From NCBI RefSeq assembly GCF_014898055.3, contig NW_023604295.1, positions 136,120,676 to 136,184,675 of the forward strand: DNA of 64,000 nucleotides, written 5' to 3'. The DNA is from Talpa occidentalis (lineage: Eukaryota > Chordata > Mammalia > Eulipotyphla > Talpidae). The notes under the pieces were generated by a model. That model searched no databases. It saw only the letters and a list, made by a program, of their open reading frames with translations, and was not told the DNA's origin. The position numbers and the translations under genes were made by a program. Below, piece by piece: positions 54,801 to 64,000 of this stretch. Position 1 is the first letter of the stretch, and each line of letters starts with the position of its first letter.

Positions 54801-55421
54801 GCATGTCAAACACATGTTATTCAGCAATGCTTAAAGATCATGAAGCAGAATGTGTAATTTGCTGAACATTCATATGCATTAATAATGACCAGTGATTATG
54901 AATCTGCTATAAAAGAGATACCTGCTTAGGGGAAAGCCACAGAATGAATGGAAACACATTCACAGCCACTACTGAAGCTGTGCTCAGACTTCTCTTTAAA
55001 ACTGCGACACCACTTTTCACACTACTTGGTATGAAAACATCACATCTATATTAGGAATTAAAGGAAAGGCTGTCACCTTAAAGGAGAAATACTCTTGAGA
55101 AGACCTGATATGCTCTACTTATTATGCATACTTGGTGAGAAAAAGATTTTTTTTTTTTACTAACTACCAATAAGTCTGGGTGTTTTTGAAAGAAGAAAAT
55201 GAGTGTTTTTTATCGAAAAGGTGGAAAGTAGAACCTATTTACTCTGCAGTATCTACTTGCTGTCACAGTTTATCAAAAGACATTTAAAAAGTTGAGGTTC
55301 TTCAGGCAAATGCTTTATGATTAGTTACTTAAATATATGCTATTTATATTGACATGATTTTAGTTAACCATAGATCCTTGATATAAACATTAATATAATT
55401 ACCTTTCAAAATATCAAAATA
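54801..55421. other. Unique AT-rich sequence
   Basis: Nothing supported. Confidence 0.5.
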
Positions 55422-55703
55422 GGGCCTCCCCTGATGGCGCAGCGGTTGAGCGCTGGGCTGCGAAGCTGCCCACAGCCTCTGCAGCGCCAGTTCGATCCCC
55501 GGTCGCCAGCGTGGGTCCCACATGGCGTGCAGACCTCTCCTGCCGCGGCTGCTCCCCTCAGCAGTGTATTTCATTGGTCTGCCTGTTCTGCTCCCCGCTC
55601 TGGCTCTGATGAATCTTCTCACCCTCCTGAGCTTCTGACTGTACCCAGTGCTTGTATAAATAAATAAATCTTTAAAAAAAACAAAACTTTACAAAAAACC
55701 CAC
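55422..55703 (+). mobile_element. tRNA-derived SINE, young subfamily
   Basis: Begins GGGCCTCCCCTGATGGCGCAG, B-box AGTTCGATCCCC, CTCAGCAGTGTATTTC, TGTACCCAGTGCTTGTATAAATAAATC and an A/C-rich tail. A perfect 14-bp target duplication AAAATATCAAAATA flanks it (55408-55421, 55704-55717). Confidence 0.97.
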
Positions 55704-55717
55704 AAAATATCAAAATA

Positions 55718-57100
55718 TAAAACCTCTTCAATGCTTTGAAATTCAGTAATAAGTTTCTCTGAATAGATCTTATATAAAAGTAAGAATTAGTTAAGTAATA
55801 TGTATATTAAGTGAATAAATTTTTGTGGTGAAAATCAGTATCCAAAGATTAAACTTAGTGTGTATGAAAGTATATAAAATATAAAAAGAAAAAAGTATTA
55901 ATAAATTGACAACTGTTCATTTTAAAAAAAAACCTGTAAATTATCCTTGAAGTTGTGGGAGAATAAAATAGAAAATAAAATGTTTTTCAATTTATGATGA
56001 TTACCACAGACCTCTAACAAAATAGCATCTACCTGAGCATGCACTGTAATTATATCATCAGTCCACAAATATGTTGGACAGAAGGGCGAGCAGAGGCCAA
56101 TAGCAGTCTAATCTCTTAAAGGATTATTTGTTGCATTGATCCTGGAAAATGTGTATGCCATTTTATCTCTCACAAAATGCATTTGCGTCATTTGCATGGG
56201 TTGGTGCCAGGTCCCCCCTCTTACTCCCTCCTAGCTTGGTCAGATTTAGACAGTCACACATATTTCATACTTTAACAGTTAAACTCTTTAGTCTCCATTT
56301 TAGTTTTTCATCCAGGGACAGACACTTGAAATTGGATTTTCTAGCATTCCTCTACTCCCTATGAACTACTAGTATATTTTTGTTTGTAATGAGATATGCA
56401 AAGTATGCTATGTATTTCATGAAATCTTTTGACTTTATCCTTTATCTTTTGTGATTAAGCTATAATAAACTCCTGAACGTGTCCATTGTCAGATGACTGG
56501 TTCTGGTTGGCATAGAAAATTCTGGTTTAACTTAGAGTCTGGCATCATCAGGCATTCCTTCTTATTCTCAGAAGTGTCTCAAGTTGACAAAATATGACAT
56601 GATCTCCTTACCTACCTCTCACCAATTGATGTCTCTGTAAGTGAACTACAAAGTCCTTACAGTTTTCCTTTTTCATACCCCTTCCCATTCTCTGTTCAAA
56701 CCAAGGGTATTTGTACACGAGTTAAATCACTGAATCATTGGCTATGTTGGCTAAAATTTAGGTTAGACTTACAAATAAATTTGTGGGTACTCTTAAAAGG
56801 TCAAAGGATAGAAGCAGAAAGTCTAGGGATTTTCTGATAAGAGATATCTTTTTGGTGGAAAATGGATTTAATTCTTTCTTTCCCTAGCTTAGTTCAATGA
56901 CTTTCAGACTAATTCGTTTTCCAGTTGTAGCAAACACCTAAAGTAACATGAAAAAAATCCTTAATATCAGTGATGATAGTTGCAATCACAAGGGAAAAAA
57001 AGTGAACTAGAGTAACCAGATTATTCTGTAATTAAGTCAAATTAATAAGTGATAAAATGTATCAGTGGTTAGTACATTGAATTTTACTGTTCTTGGTGTT
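55718..57100. other. Unique AT-rich sequence
   Basis: No supported gene or named repeat. ORF 56149-56364 lacks family signature. Confidence 0.5.
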
Positions 57101-57104
57101 TCTT

Positions 57105-57450
57105 TTTTAGAGTTATAATTTTTTAAATAAGGTAACATTGGTTTACAACACTTTATATGATTCAAAAATATAAGATCCCAATTCTTTGGATTTATATAAT
57201 CACCCAGTACCCACCCCCAAGGCACCCGTATTTCTCCACCATAGTCCACTGTGCCCCCTCCCACATTTGCTCTCCACCCTCTACCCCACTGACAACCTCA
57301 GTGCCACAGTCAGATTCTAGGTTAGTTCTTGGTCCAGCCCTATCTCACCCTTAGTTTTGTTTCTCCTCAGGATAATTTCTGATCTCCCACATTCCCTCAT
57401 AATGCTGCTGAGTCTGTCTTCCTCACTAGTTATATAAAATCCCTTTGAGG
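57105..57450 (-). mobile_element. Old L1 3'UTR, minus strand
   Basis: AAATAAGGTAACATTGGTTTACAACACTTTATATGATTC is the reverse-complement L1 3'UTR start, followed by a C-rich stretch with CACCCCCAAGGCACCCG and CTCCACCATAGTCCAC. Resembles the copies at 7851 and 20965. Confidence 0.75.
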
Positions 57451-58117
57451 AAAAGATTTTTCATAGCAATTAGCACGTAAAAACATCATCAGTCATTATT
57501 AATTTTTATAATATTTTCTATAGGGGATATAACTAGAGACTTTCTTTAGAAAAAATATCTAAATATATAGCTAACTAATATCCTATTTCCTTTTTTCTTT
57601 AAAAAAAAGCTACAAATAGAGGAGTATAAGCTTTGGAAAACTAAAGAACTATCTGTAAAAGTAAATTAGATTTGCACCAAAGTTTTCATCTAAACTTGAC
57701 ATTTGGTTTGAGGATTATCCTTCCATGCTTTCATGTGTGAAATTGAAGGGCTCCTTTTGGTTTCTGTTGAAAAATGCCTTGAGTTCAACACCTTAACACC
57801 AGACTGTTTAACAGGGACTACGGATTGGTGATCCTGCGTCTTCCTCCTTATCCACGTTGTATCGGTTTGCTGTGTGTTCAGTTATCTAGCGAAGCACCTG
57901 GCAATCTCTATTATGTCTCTACACTAACTATAAGATCTAAAAATCATATACATAACTTTAAGCTACCCATTCTCTTCAGGATGGACATTATGAATTAAGA
58001 ACCTATAGCAGCTGTTAATACCATATAAAATACAAGTGCACACCAAAAAAAAAAGGGAATATTGCAATCACCAGATGCTTTGACATAGTCAAAAACCTTT
58101 ATTTTCCAAATATTTTG
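57451..58117. other. Unique sequence
   Basis: No gene. 57770-57905 has several CpGs (GGACTACGGATTGG, CCTGCGTCTTCC, CCACGTTGTATCGG) unusual for this AT-rich area, and might be a fragment of a younger insertion that I cannot classify. Confidence 0.4.
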
Positions 58118-58384
58118 TTTTTTAATTAATTTATTTATTTTACACAAGAACCAGGGTACAGGCCAGATGTGCGGGAGGGTGAGAGGATTCACCAGTGACA
58201 GAGTGGGGAACAGAACAGGCAGACTGACAAAATACACTGCTGAGGGGAGCAGCAGGCGTGACAGGAGAGGTCTGCTGCGCCATGTGGGACCCACGCTGGC
58301 CGGCTGGGATCGAACCAGCACTGAAGAGGCTGCGGACAGCTTCACAGCGCTGCGCTCAACCGCCTGCGCTACCACGGGAGGCCC
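58118..58384 (-). mobile_element. tRNA-derived SINE, minus strand
   Basis: The reverse complement begins GGGCCTCCCGTGGTAGCGCAGG, with GGTTCGATCCC B-box and CTCCCCTCAGCAGTGTATTTTG. The 3' tail carries CTGGCCTGTACCCTGGTTCTTGTGTAAAATAAATAAA, closer to the older subfamily, while the head resembles the younger, so it may be an intermediate. Target duplication TATTTTCCAAAT / TACTTTCCAAAT. ORFs 57995-58375 and 58167-58421 are readings of it. Confidence 0.94.
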
Positions 58385-59029
58385 TACTTTCCAAATCTTA
58401 AGCTCATGGAATAGAAGATAAAACAGAGGTTAAGAACCCTGTGTTGTAAGCACAGATCAGATGTCTACATGTGTCCTGGCTCCCCCAGCAGTCACTGGAG
58501 TTGGGTAAGCAGACAAAGCTTTGCACAGCAGCTCCCTATTTTTCACAAGTCAAACTTCTCTATAAGTTTTTACTAAACAAATGCTTTTAAAGATGACAAG
58601 GAAAAAATATTGGAAATCAATGCCCAAGTGAAAAACCACTTTATCCAAGGACAGTTCATGGCTTTATGACATCCTTCTGATGATGAGGTGGAATCTTACG
58701 CTTCTGATTTCCACCCACTGGTTTTACTTCCTTGCCAGAGACCATAAGGAACAGCAGCTTTTTTCTCTCCTCCGTGACAGGTTTTGTTCTTGTTCTTGTT
58801 TGTCGGTATTTGAAGAGTTGTTATCTTGTTCCCCTCAATAATCAGCTTTCAGCTTATTTTCCTCAAATGCCTCCTTTTTCTTTTAAGTGGTGCTTGTTTT
58901 TCTTGTGTGGGAATGGTGGGGAGGGAGCATGTTTTCTTTGGTCTGTTTGGCATCTAGTTGTCTTAATATGCTCCTTCCTGGCTTCTATATTTTTAAAAAT
59001 TATTTTCTCAGTTCTTCATATATAATAAG
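58385..59029. other. Unique sequence
   Basis: Nothing supported. ORF 58732-59025 is hydrophobic but without any family signature. Confidence 0.45.
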
Positions 59030-59310
59030 CTATACTAAGCTTATGTATGCAGTTCTATGACTTTTTGTGTATGTATCCATTCGTGGACCACCATCCAAAT
59101 CAAGACATAGGACAATTCATCAGCACAGATATTTCATTTATAATTTGCCAGTCAACATGCACCCTCTACCTCATGGGTACATTATTTTGACTTATAGTAT
59201 CTGTGCTGGCATTTCACATCAAATATATCACAGTCTTTCCTTACCTGTGTCTGGGATCCTTCGTTAAGCATAGTATTTTTTGAGTTTGCCTAAGGTCATT
59301 AAGCATAGTG
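59030..59310 (-). mobile_element. Old L1 3'UTR, minus strand
   Basis: TATGCAGTTCTATGACTTTTTGTGTATG, CCATTCGTGGACCACCATCCAAATCAAGACATAGGACAATTCATCAGCAC and GCATAGTATTTTTTGAGTTTGCC are reverse-complement phrases of old L1M-type 3'UTRs. Confidence 0.75.
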
Positions 59311-60159
59311 TTTATAAGGAAACAAATAGCATAAAGTGAGCTCTGAAGCACACACAATAGTAAGTCAACAGAGGGTTAGCCATTCCTTGGTAGTGAGCAG
59401 GAATCAGAGTGAGAAATAATAATATGCAACATAAATATGTAAAATAATTTTGAGACTGAGTGTATAAAATAACGGTAAATGATAGGAACAAAGTTACAGA
59501 GGAACATCCCTCTTCCCCCAGAAGGTATTCAAGGCAATTCAAAAAATAAAGCAAAAGAAAAATCTTTTCTATCTTTCAAAAACAAAATCTGTCTTCTTGC
59601 CCCATTAAACAAAGACCTCACAAACTCCCACTGTTCAGGGGATTTTGGATTTCTTCTCATTTTCAGTATTCACATCATACTTTTTCTGCTACTGAAACTT
59701 AAAGTCTTGTAAGGGTTAGAACTCTGGGTAGTGAGCAATACTCATACTAAATCACAAAGACCCTCATCTAAATTTATCTTGGATTTCATTTCCAAGTGTT
59801 AGGATCCTAGGACACCTGGTAGTACCTCCTTCCACTGCCTATTGACCTTGGTCTACATTCCATGAAACTCCAGAGTATGTTTCTCATCTAATGGATTCAA
59901 CTGCCATTAAGTATGATCGGTATGCAACTGATAAAAAGTATGTTATTTCCTATCTCATTTCCCTCTCGACCTCTCCCTGCTAATCTTTGTTAAAAGAACT
60001 ACCTGACCTACTATTGTCAAGAGGTCTAGAGACACTGCTTCTAGGTAATTCTTTGTATTTTATGAATGCCATCGGCATGTAATAACTGCATTACTAAATG
60101 TGTTCCCACTATCTTTGAAAGATATCTTCAGAGTTTTTTTCTTAGCATAATTCAAATGG
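59311..60159. other. Unassigned insert between L1 pieces
   Basis: The old L1 seems to continue at about 60160, so this stretch may be a later insertion or rearranged DNA. No TE ends or genes seen. Confidence 0.4.
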
Positions 60160-60500
60160 AAAATTTCTAAGTTCTTTTTTTTTTTTTTAACTCCTTTGCG
60201 TAAATAGCAAGAAGTATGGTTGCTGGATCTTATGCAAGACTCATTTAGTTTTGTGAGAAAACACCACATTGTCTTTCATTCTGTATTCCTCAAGCCCCGT
60301 ATCCTTGCTAGCATCCACTCTTGTCATCATCTCATGTCTTGGCCATTCAAACAACAAGTATGCAGTTCTATCTCACTGTTGTTTGAATTTATAATTTCTC
60401 AATGACATATGATGTTGAACATCTTTTCATCTACTTATTTACTATCTGTATATCTTCATTGGTGAAGTGTCTCTCTTAAATCCATATTTGATTTGTCATC
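60160..60500 (-). mobile_element. Old L1 ORF2 3' part, minus strand
   Basis: GTAAATAGCAAGAAGTATGGTTGCTGGATC, GAAAACACCACATTGTCTTTC, TGACATATGATGTTGAACATCTTTTCATC and CTGTATATCTTCATTGGTGAAGTGTCTC follow the reverse-complement L1 ORF2 end. Confidence 0.85.
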
Positions 60501-60739
60501 TTCACTTTCAAAATATATCTGAGGTTGAACCATTATTCTACCCCCTCCACAATCTTCTTGAAGTAAACCATGGTATCTTCTCTCTCACATGACTGGTGTT
60601 ATAATAGTTTACTAAGTGACCTTGATGCTTTGTCCTTGACTTTTTACCCTCCATCTTTTTTTAAAAATGTAGATTAAGCCATTCTTTGAAATTCTAACAT
60701 ATTTTCATATCTACATAAAGTCATTAAAATGACTTAACA

Positions 60740-61165
60740 AATAATCTGCTCCTGGTATCTCTCAGACAGCATTTCCTAATAATCTCTCCTGCATTCACTC
60801 AACACTAGCTCCAGCTACCTGAGCCTCCTTTATATGCCAGGTAAACTTCTTGGGGCTATTGCTATTTTTCTGCTTTAACCTTCTGTTTCCATATGACGTT
60901 CTCATTTCTTTCAGGGCTTTTGTGGAAAGTTAACATCTCTGTGAAAGTCTGTTTTATCTTCTATTTAAAAATATAACACTCCTCACTCAGCTCTCATAAC
61001 CCCTTTGCAAACATTTCCCCCACCATTCTACTCGTGGCTATTGAATATCCAGTATATCAGACACACTGGTATTTCTTGTTGTCTCCCAGGTATTTTAAAT
61101 GCTAAGTGCATTAAGATATGGATTTTGTAGAGTTTTTTTAGTACTATATCTTTAGCACCTAGAAA
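60740..61165 (+). repeat. L2 (LINE-2) 3' fragment, plus strand
   Basis: ACTAGCTCCAGCTACCTGAGCCTCC, CAGGTAAACTTCTTGGGGC, TTCAGGGCTTTTGTGG, TTTGTAGAGTTTTTTTAGTACTATATCTTTAGCACCTAGAA follow the L2 3' end order ('gttcactgctgtatccccagcacctagaa'). Diverged. Confidence 0.65.
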
Positions 61166-61169
61166 AATC

Positions 61170-61645
61170 AATGTTTAGACCCACCAGCAACACAAGAGGT
61201 AGCCTTGCTTCCCATAATTTCGTCAATAAGCTTATCAAAAAGAGATCTTTACCAAGACAGATTTTGTTAGAAGTACCAAATTGTTTCATTTTACAATTCC
61301 CTTAACATGAGGCTTCAGCATAATCTTATATGTTAGGAGTCAGTCATATTTATTTTATGTGAATTGTCAGGTATCCATTCACTTTAAAAATGTTATTGGT
61401 CTCTTCCTTATTGATTTATATGGGCTTTTGTGTTAAAATTAGACCTCTGTATACTATTAATCAAAGATTTTTTTTATCAATTTTCCAATTGAATTATGCT
61501 AATGCATTCATTTTCTTTTCAGCTAAATTTATCAATGTATTTAATAGTTAGGGGATTTTGAGACATATTTAGAAATAACTTGCTATTCTAAAATCTATAC
61601 ATTCAAGTTTTCCTCTCATATTTTATGGCTTACTTATTAGCAATC
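61170..61645 (-). mobile_element. Old L1 ORF2 fragment, minus strand
   Basis: ACCCACCAGCAACACAAGAGG, AATGTTATTGGTCTCTTCCTTATTGATTTATATGGG, TACTATTAATCAAAGATTTTT are reverse-complement ORF2 phrases that overlap the ORF2 interval at 60160-60500, so this is a second L1 copy rather than a continuation. Confidence 0.7.
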
Positions 61646-62128
61646 TAACATCTCTGTCCTCCTAATTTATTTTTATATTAGAGGTGATGTTGAAATTAAA
61701 ATTCATTTTTACTTTAAATGGCTACCCATCTAGGTCAATGTAATTTATTTACATTTTCTCAACTTATTGCAAATATGGCCTTTATAATAATTTCCATGTA
61801 CACTGGTCACTTTTTTAACTATAGTTTTATACATGAAGTAATGACACTTTGTTTTAATTAATAATACTTTAAAATATGTCTGAATATCAAGATGGCTATT
61901 ACTCACTTTTAGTTTCCAAATTTGTTAAAGTATTTCTGCAGTATTTGGGGTAAGGGCCGGAAGAGGGAATGAGTTTAGGAATAGTTTATCTTATTGTGAC
62001 AACCCAAAGGAACAAAGACTCCCTTGTGGACAATTTTCTCCATATCCAGTGTTCTAAAGAGAAACTTGTAAAACACAGAGCATGGAAAGTACCTACTCTG
62101 AGACACTTATTCTGTTTTCTGGTGCAGA
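61646..62128. other. Unique AT-rich sequence left of the piggyBac-like element
   Basis: Nothing supported except the insertion boundary at its right end. Confidence 0.5.
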
Positions 62129-62144
62129 TTACTTTGCACTCTGC

Positions 62145-62210
62145 TGTCCCCTCTCAGGGGACATTGGAATTCTAGCATATCACTCGGATGTCCCCTCTCA
62201 GGGGACATTG
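62145..62210. repeat. Two subterminal repeats of the piggyBac-like element
   Basis: Two identical 20-21-base units (GTCCCCTCTCAGGGGACATT) 45 bases apart, each holding TGTCCCC-TCTCA-GGGGACA as an inverted repeat. Likely transposase-binding or hairpin-forming sites. The second copy and the spacer are well preserved. Confidence 0.9.
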
Positions 62211-62339
62211 CAATTTATTAGTGATTACGGGGAATTGAGTTATTTCAACGCAACTTTTTGAGACATGCATGTTTCCCTGAAGTTTTATCTTCAAAAGGCA
62301 CAAGAAATTAAATCAAAATATCGTAAAATTACTAAGATA

Positions 62340-62480
62340 TATACAAGAAATGTCAGCGGGTTTTGTGTCGGACGAGAACGTGAGATGCGTGCTCACGATG
62401 GTCCGAGCACTTCGCGACGCCACTTGAAAAGAGCGATAAGGGGAGTTTGTAGAAGAAAGGTTGGTTTTCGAACATAGTGC
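62340..62480 (+). promoter_or_regulatory. CpG-rich leader of the piggyBac-like element
   Basis: About 140 bases with many CpGs (GTCGGACGAGAACG, GCGTGCTCACGATGGTCCGAGCACTTCGCGACGCC) in an otherwise CpG-poor region, about 250-400 bases before the mini-ORF. It may be the former transposase promoter/5'UTR. CpG retention suggests the element is not very old. Confidence 0.5.
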
Positions 62481-62736
62481 GCACTGTATAGTGAGATATA
62501 TAATTACAAATAAACAAGTCTACATCTGGAGGAAAAGCTTTTCAAAGCTGAGCTCATTTTGGTTTAGCTTCAAGCAGTGCACATAGATCTAACGAGGAGA
62601 AAATCGGAAAAGTGATTCTTTTCTTAGTGAATAAATTGTTTGGTGAAAGCTATTTTGGTAAATATCATCTTGTCAGTCAGTAATAACAATTAGAAATTTT
62701 CAACCCATGCATTTATTCATATTTTTTATTAGAACA

Positions 62737-62835
62737 ATGGCAAAGCGTCCAACCACGAATGAGTCTCATGACACAAGTAGTAGTGAAGATGAGCTCCAGA
62801 TAGACCTCCATACAGACTTGTCAAACATGCACTAA
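62737..62835 (+). pseudogene. piggyBac-like transposase remnant (N-terminal mini-ORF)
   Basis: A 32-codon frame starting MAKRPTTNESHDTSSSEDEL. The acidic, serine-rich start is the usual type of N-terminus in piggyBac transposases. The DDD catalytic core and C-terminal cysteine-rich domain are absent, and the frame stops after LSNMH. An AATAAA follows 63 bases later (62898-62903). I infer that an internal deletion joined the first codons to sequence near the 3' end. Function: none expected as a transposase, but a peptide could still be made. Confidence 0.65.
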
Positions 62836-62897
62836 TCAGCCTGCAATGCATATTGGGGAGTGTTCCAAAACTTATCACACTGTACAAAATTATAAAC

Positions 62898-62903
62898 AAT
62901 AAA
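62898..62903 (+). terminator. Poly(A) signal of the piggyBac-like element
   Basis: AATAAA with a T-run (TTGTTTTTTTTGC) just downstream, a good polyadenylation context after the mini-ORF stop. Confidence 0.55.
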
Positions 62904-63097
62904 ATATTGTTTTTTTTGCAAATATACATTCCTCGATGTCACCCAATTCATATAAGTCCAATATCATTATAATATGTTACTTGGTTCCAAAATTATACTA
63001 AATAATACGAGGGTCTGTAAATGCACATTTCCGCTGCAAAGTAGCGTCGAGTACCTGGTAGCCAATGTCCAGAATGGTTTGGAGTGCAAAGGGTTAA

Positions 63098-63292
63098 TAC
63101 TTTCCTTGCCATGTAGTCTTGCATAAATTCCTTAACCTCCATGAGGCTCTTTTATCACCTATGAAATGAATACAAACTTACAATAATCTCATAACATTTC
63201 CTGTGAGGAATAAATTAGACGATGAATCTCAGTACCTTGGCATACTGGCACATAGTAAGTGTCAACTATCATTGTTAGAAATAATTTAAACT
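63098..63292 (+). repeat. MIR, plus strand, at the piggyBac-like insertion site
   Basis: CTTGCATAAATTCCTTAACCTCCATGAGGCTC, TATCACCTATGAAATGAATACAAAC, CTCATAACATTTCCTGTGAGGAATAAATTAGACGATG, and CATACTGGCACATAGTAAGTGTCAACTATCATTG is the MIR core and tail. It starts right after the TTAA, so the transposon probably landed in or next to a MIR. Confidence 0.85.
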
Positions 63293-63935
63293 CTGGTTTA
63301 TACATGTAAGCATGAACAAGACACGATATAAAAATGCCACATGGTATTTATTTTGGTATTGATATGAATCAAGAGAAAATATAAAATTTCTCTTCATTAT
63401 TTGTGGATTCCAAATTTGCAAATGCATTCATTATTAAAATTTATTTGTAATCTCGAAATCAATACTCGGGTGATTTTTGCATCCTCAGTGTTGTGAACAG
63501 ACACTTGTGCGGAATTGTGAAAAGTTTGAGTCACTATGGTCCCCCGCTGAGGTCCAGAGGCAGATCACACTCACTACAGCTCTCATAGTGGATCAAAGTC
63601 TACTCAGTCTACATTTTGCATTTTGTGCTTTTTGTCTGGTGATTCTGCTGTTTCAATGGCCCCTAAGCACAGTGCTCAAGTGCTGTCTTGTGTTCTAGGT
63701 GCACACATACAAAGGGTCAGCTCCTGTTTGCATATAAGTTTTTATCTATTAATGACTAAGTTTCTGACTTATTTATTTTACTTTAAAGATAGTATGTGTT
63801 GATCTTTTCTTCTAGTTGTAAAAATCACATTGTATTCAAAGTAGAAAATTTTAAGCTTTGTGAAAGATGTAGAGGGAACTATCATAGCCATCCATATTTA
63901 TTAATACATGATATGTGACACCATGGAGTATACTT
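63293..63935. other. Unique sequence
   Basis: No supported gene. ORF 63477-63698 has no family signature. Confidence 0.5.
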
Positions 63936-64000
63936 CTTTTTTTTATTTGAAGATCTATTTATTTATACATACAAGTGTTGGGATACAGGCCAGAGATGCA
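63936..64000 (-). mobile_element. tRNA-derived SINE tail, cut by window end, minus strand
   Basis: TTTATTTGAAGATCTATTTATTTATACATACAAG and GGGATACAGGCCAGAGATGCA match the 3' end of the SINE family in reverse complement. The head lies beyond the window. ACAGGCCAGAGATG is diagnostic of the older subfamily. Confidence 0.88.

Larger units (their letters stand above)
62129..63097 (+). mobile_element. Non-autonomous piggyBac-like DNA transposon
   Basis: The right end reads GGAGTGCAAAGGG followed by TTAA (63094-63097), the piggyBac-type end and target. The left end, TTACTTTGCACTC (62129-62141), matches the reverse complement of the right end except for loss of three bases at the TTAA/CCC junction. 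Just inside the left end a 21-base unit GTCCCCTCTCAGGGGACATTG is present twice (62145-62165 and 62190-62210), each with a small internal palindrome, as in piggyBac subterminal repeats. It contains a CpG-rich leader, a 32-codon mini-ORF and an AATAAA, but no DDD transposase core. About 960 bp, so it is an internally deleted derivative of an autonomous element. Confidence 0.82.
6890..64000. repeat. SINE family overview (13 copies, two subfamilies)
   Basis: Copies start at 6890, 7886, 21226, 22980, 29366(-), 33864(-), 34164, 42443, 46516(-), 54395(-), 55422, 58118(-) and 63936(-). All share a tRNA-like head with pol III A and B boxes, the core CTCCCCTCAGCAGTGTA, and a (AATA)n tail. Younger copies have GCGCTGGG(C/T)TGCGAAGC and TGTACCCAGTG(C/T)TTGTAT; older ones have CACTATGAAGC and CTGGCCTGTACCCCAGCTCTTGTATGCAT. 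A-rich tails and 11-18-bp duplications show L1-driven insertion. Confidence 0.9.

Noticed and set aside
62145..62210. Possible CRISPR-like repeat-spacer unit
   Set aside because: Only two units, in a mammalian genome and next to piggyBac-type ends; they are subterminal transposon repeats.

Overview
The window is AT-rich nuclear DNA from a placental mammal. It carries a full-length L1 retrotransposon, L1 fragments of several ages, the ancient mammalian repeats L2 and MIR, MaLR (MST/MLT1-type) LTRs, and a dozen complete copies, plus one cut by the window edge, of a lineage-specific tRNA-derived SINE whose head begins GGGCCTCCCTGGTGGCGCAG. That SINE is not the primate Alu, rodent B1/B2, carnivore, camelid or vesper-bat type as I know them. 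A laurasiatherian is likely, and a rhinolophoid-type bat is a guess I cannot confirm. I see no host protein-coding exon, rRNA, tRNA gene or CRISPR array. The stretch looks intergenic or deep-intronic.

Layout. 0-8 kb: an old L1 with an inverted 5' piece, otherwise unique AT-rich DNA, an LTR-like block, one SINE and one MIR. 7.85-14.8 kb: a nested stack in which an old L1 tail was hit by a young SINE (17-bp target duplication) and by a 6.16-kb full-length L1 on the minus strand (15-bp target duplication). That L1 has a 5'UTR, ORF1, ORF2 and a poly(A) tail, broken only by five apparent single-base deletions. 15-21 kb: mostly unique sequence with one MST-type LTR. 21.8-31.2 kb: an LTR-rich cluster of six LTRs from about five families, several with perfect 4-bp target duplications. 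It includes two same-family solo LTRs 545 bp apart and one LTR interrupted by a 5'-inverted L1. 31.2-51 kb: mainly unique DNA with scattered SINE, MIR, L2 and MLT1 copies, and a candidate conserved regulatory element near 32.0-32.4 kb. 51.6-53.4 kb: an MST-type LTR, an L1 tail and an unusual LTR with a perfect 42-bp palindrome next to its poly(A) signal. 54-64 kb: SINEs, old L1/L2 fragments, and a non-autonomous piggyBac-like DNA transposon (62.13-63.09 kb) that keeps a start codon, a 32-codon mini-ORF and a poly(A) signal.

The only proteins encoded are those of the L1: ORF1p (RNA-binding chaperone) and ORF2p (endonuclease plus reverse transcriptase). The SINEs and many L1 fragments have the long target duplications and A-rich tails expected of mobilisation by this kind of L1 machinery. 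The most notable items are the piggyBac-like derivative, the palindromic LTR, the nearly intact L1 and the twin-primed L1 inside an LTR.
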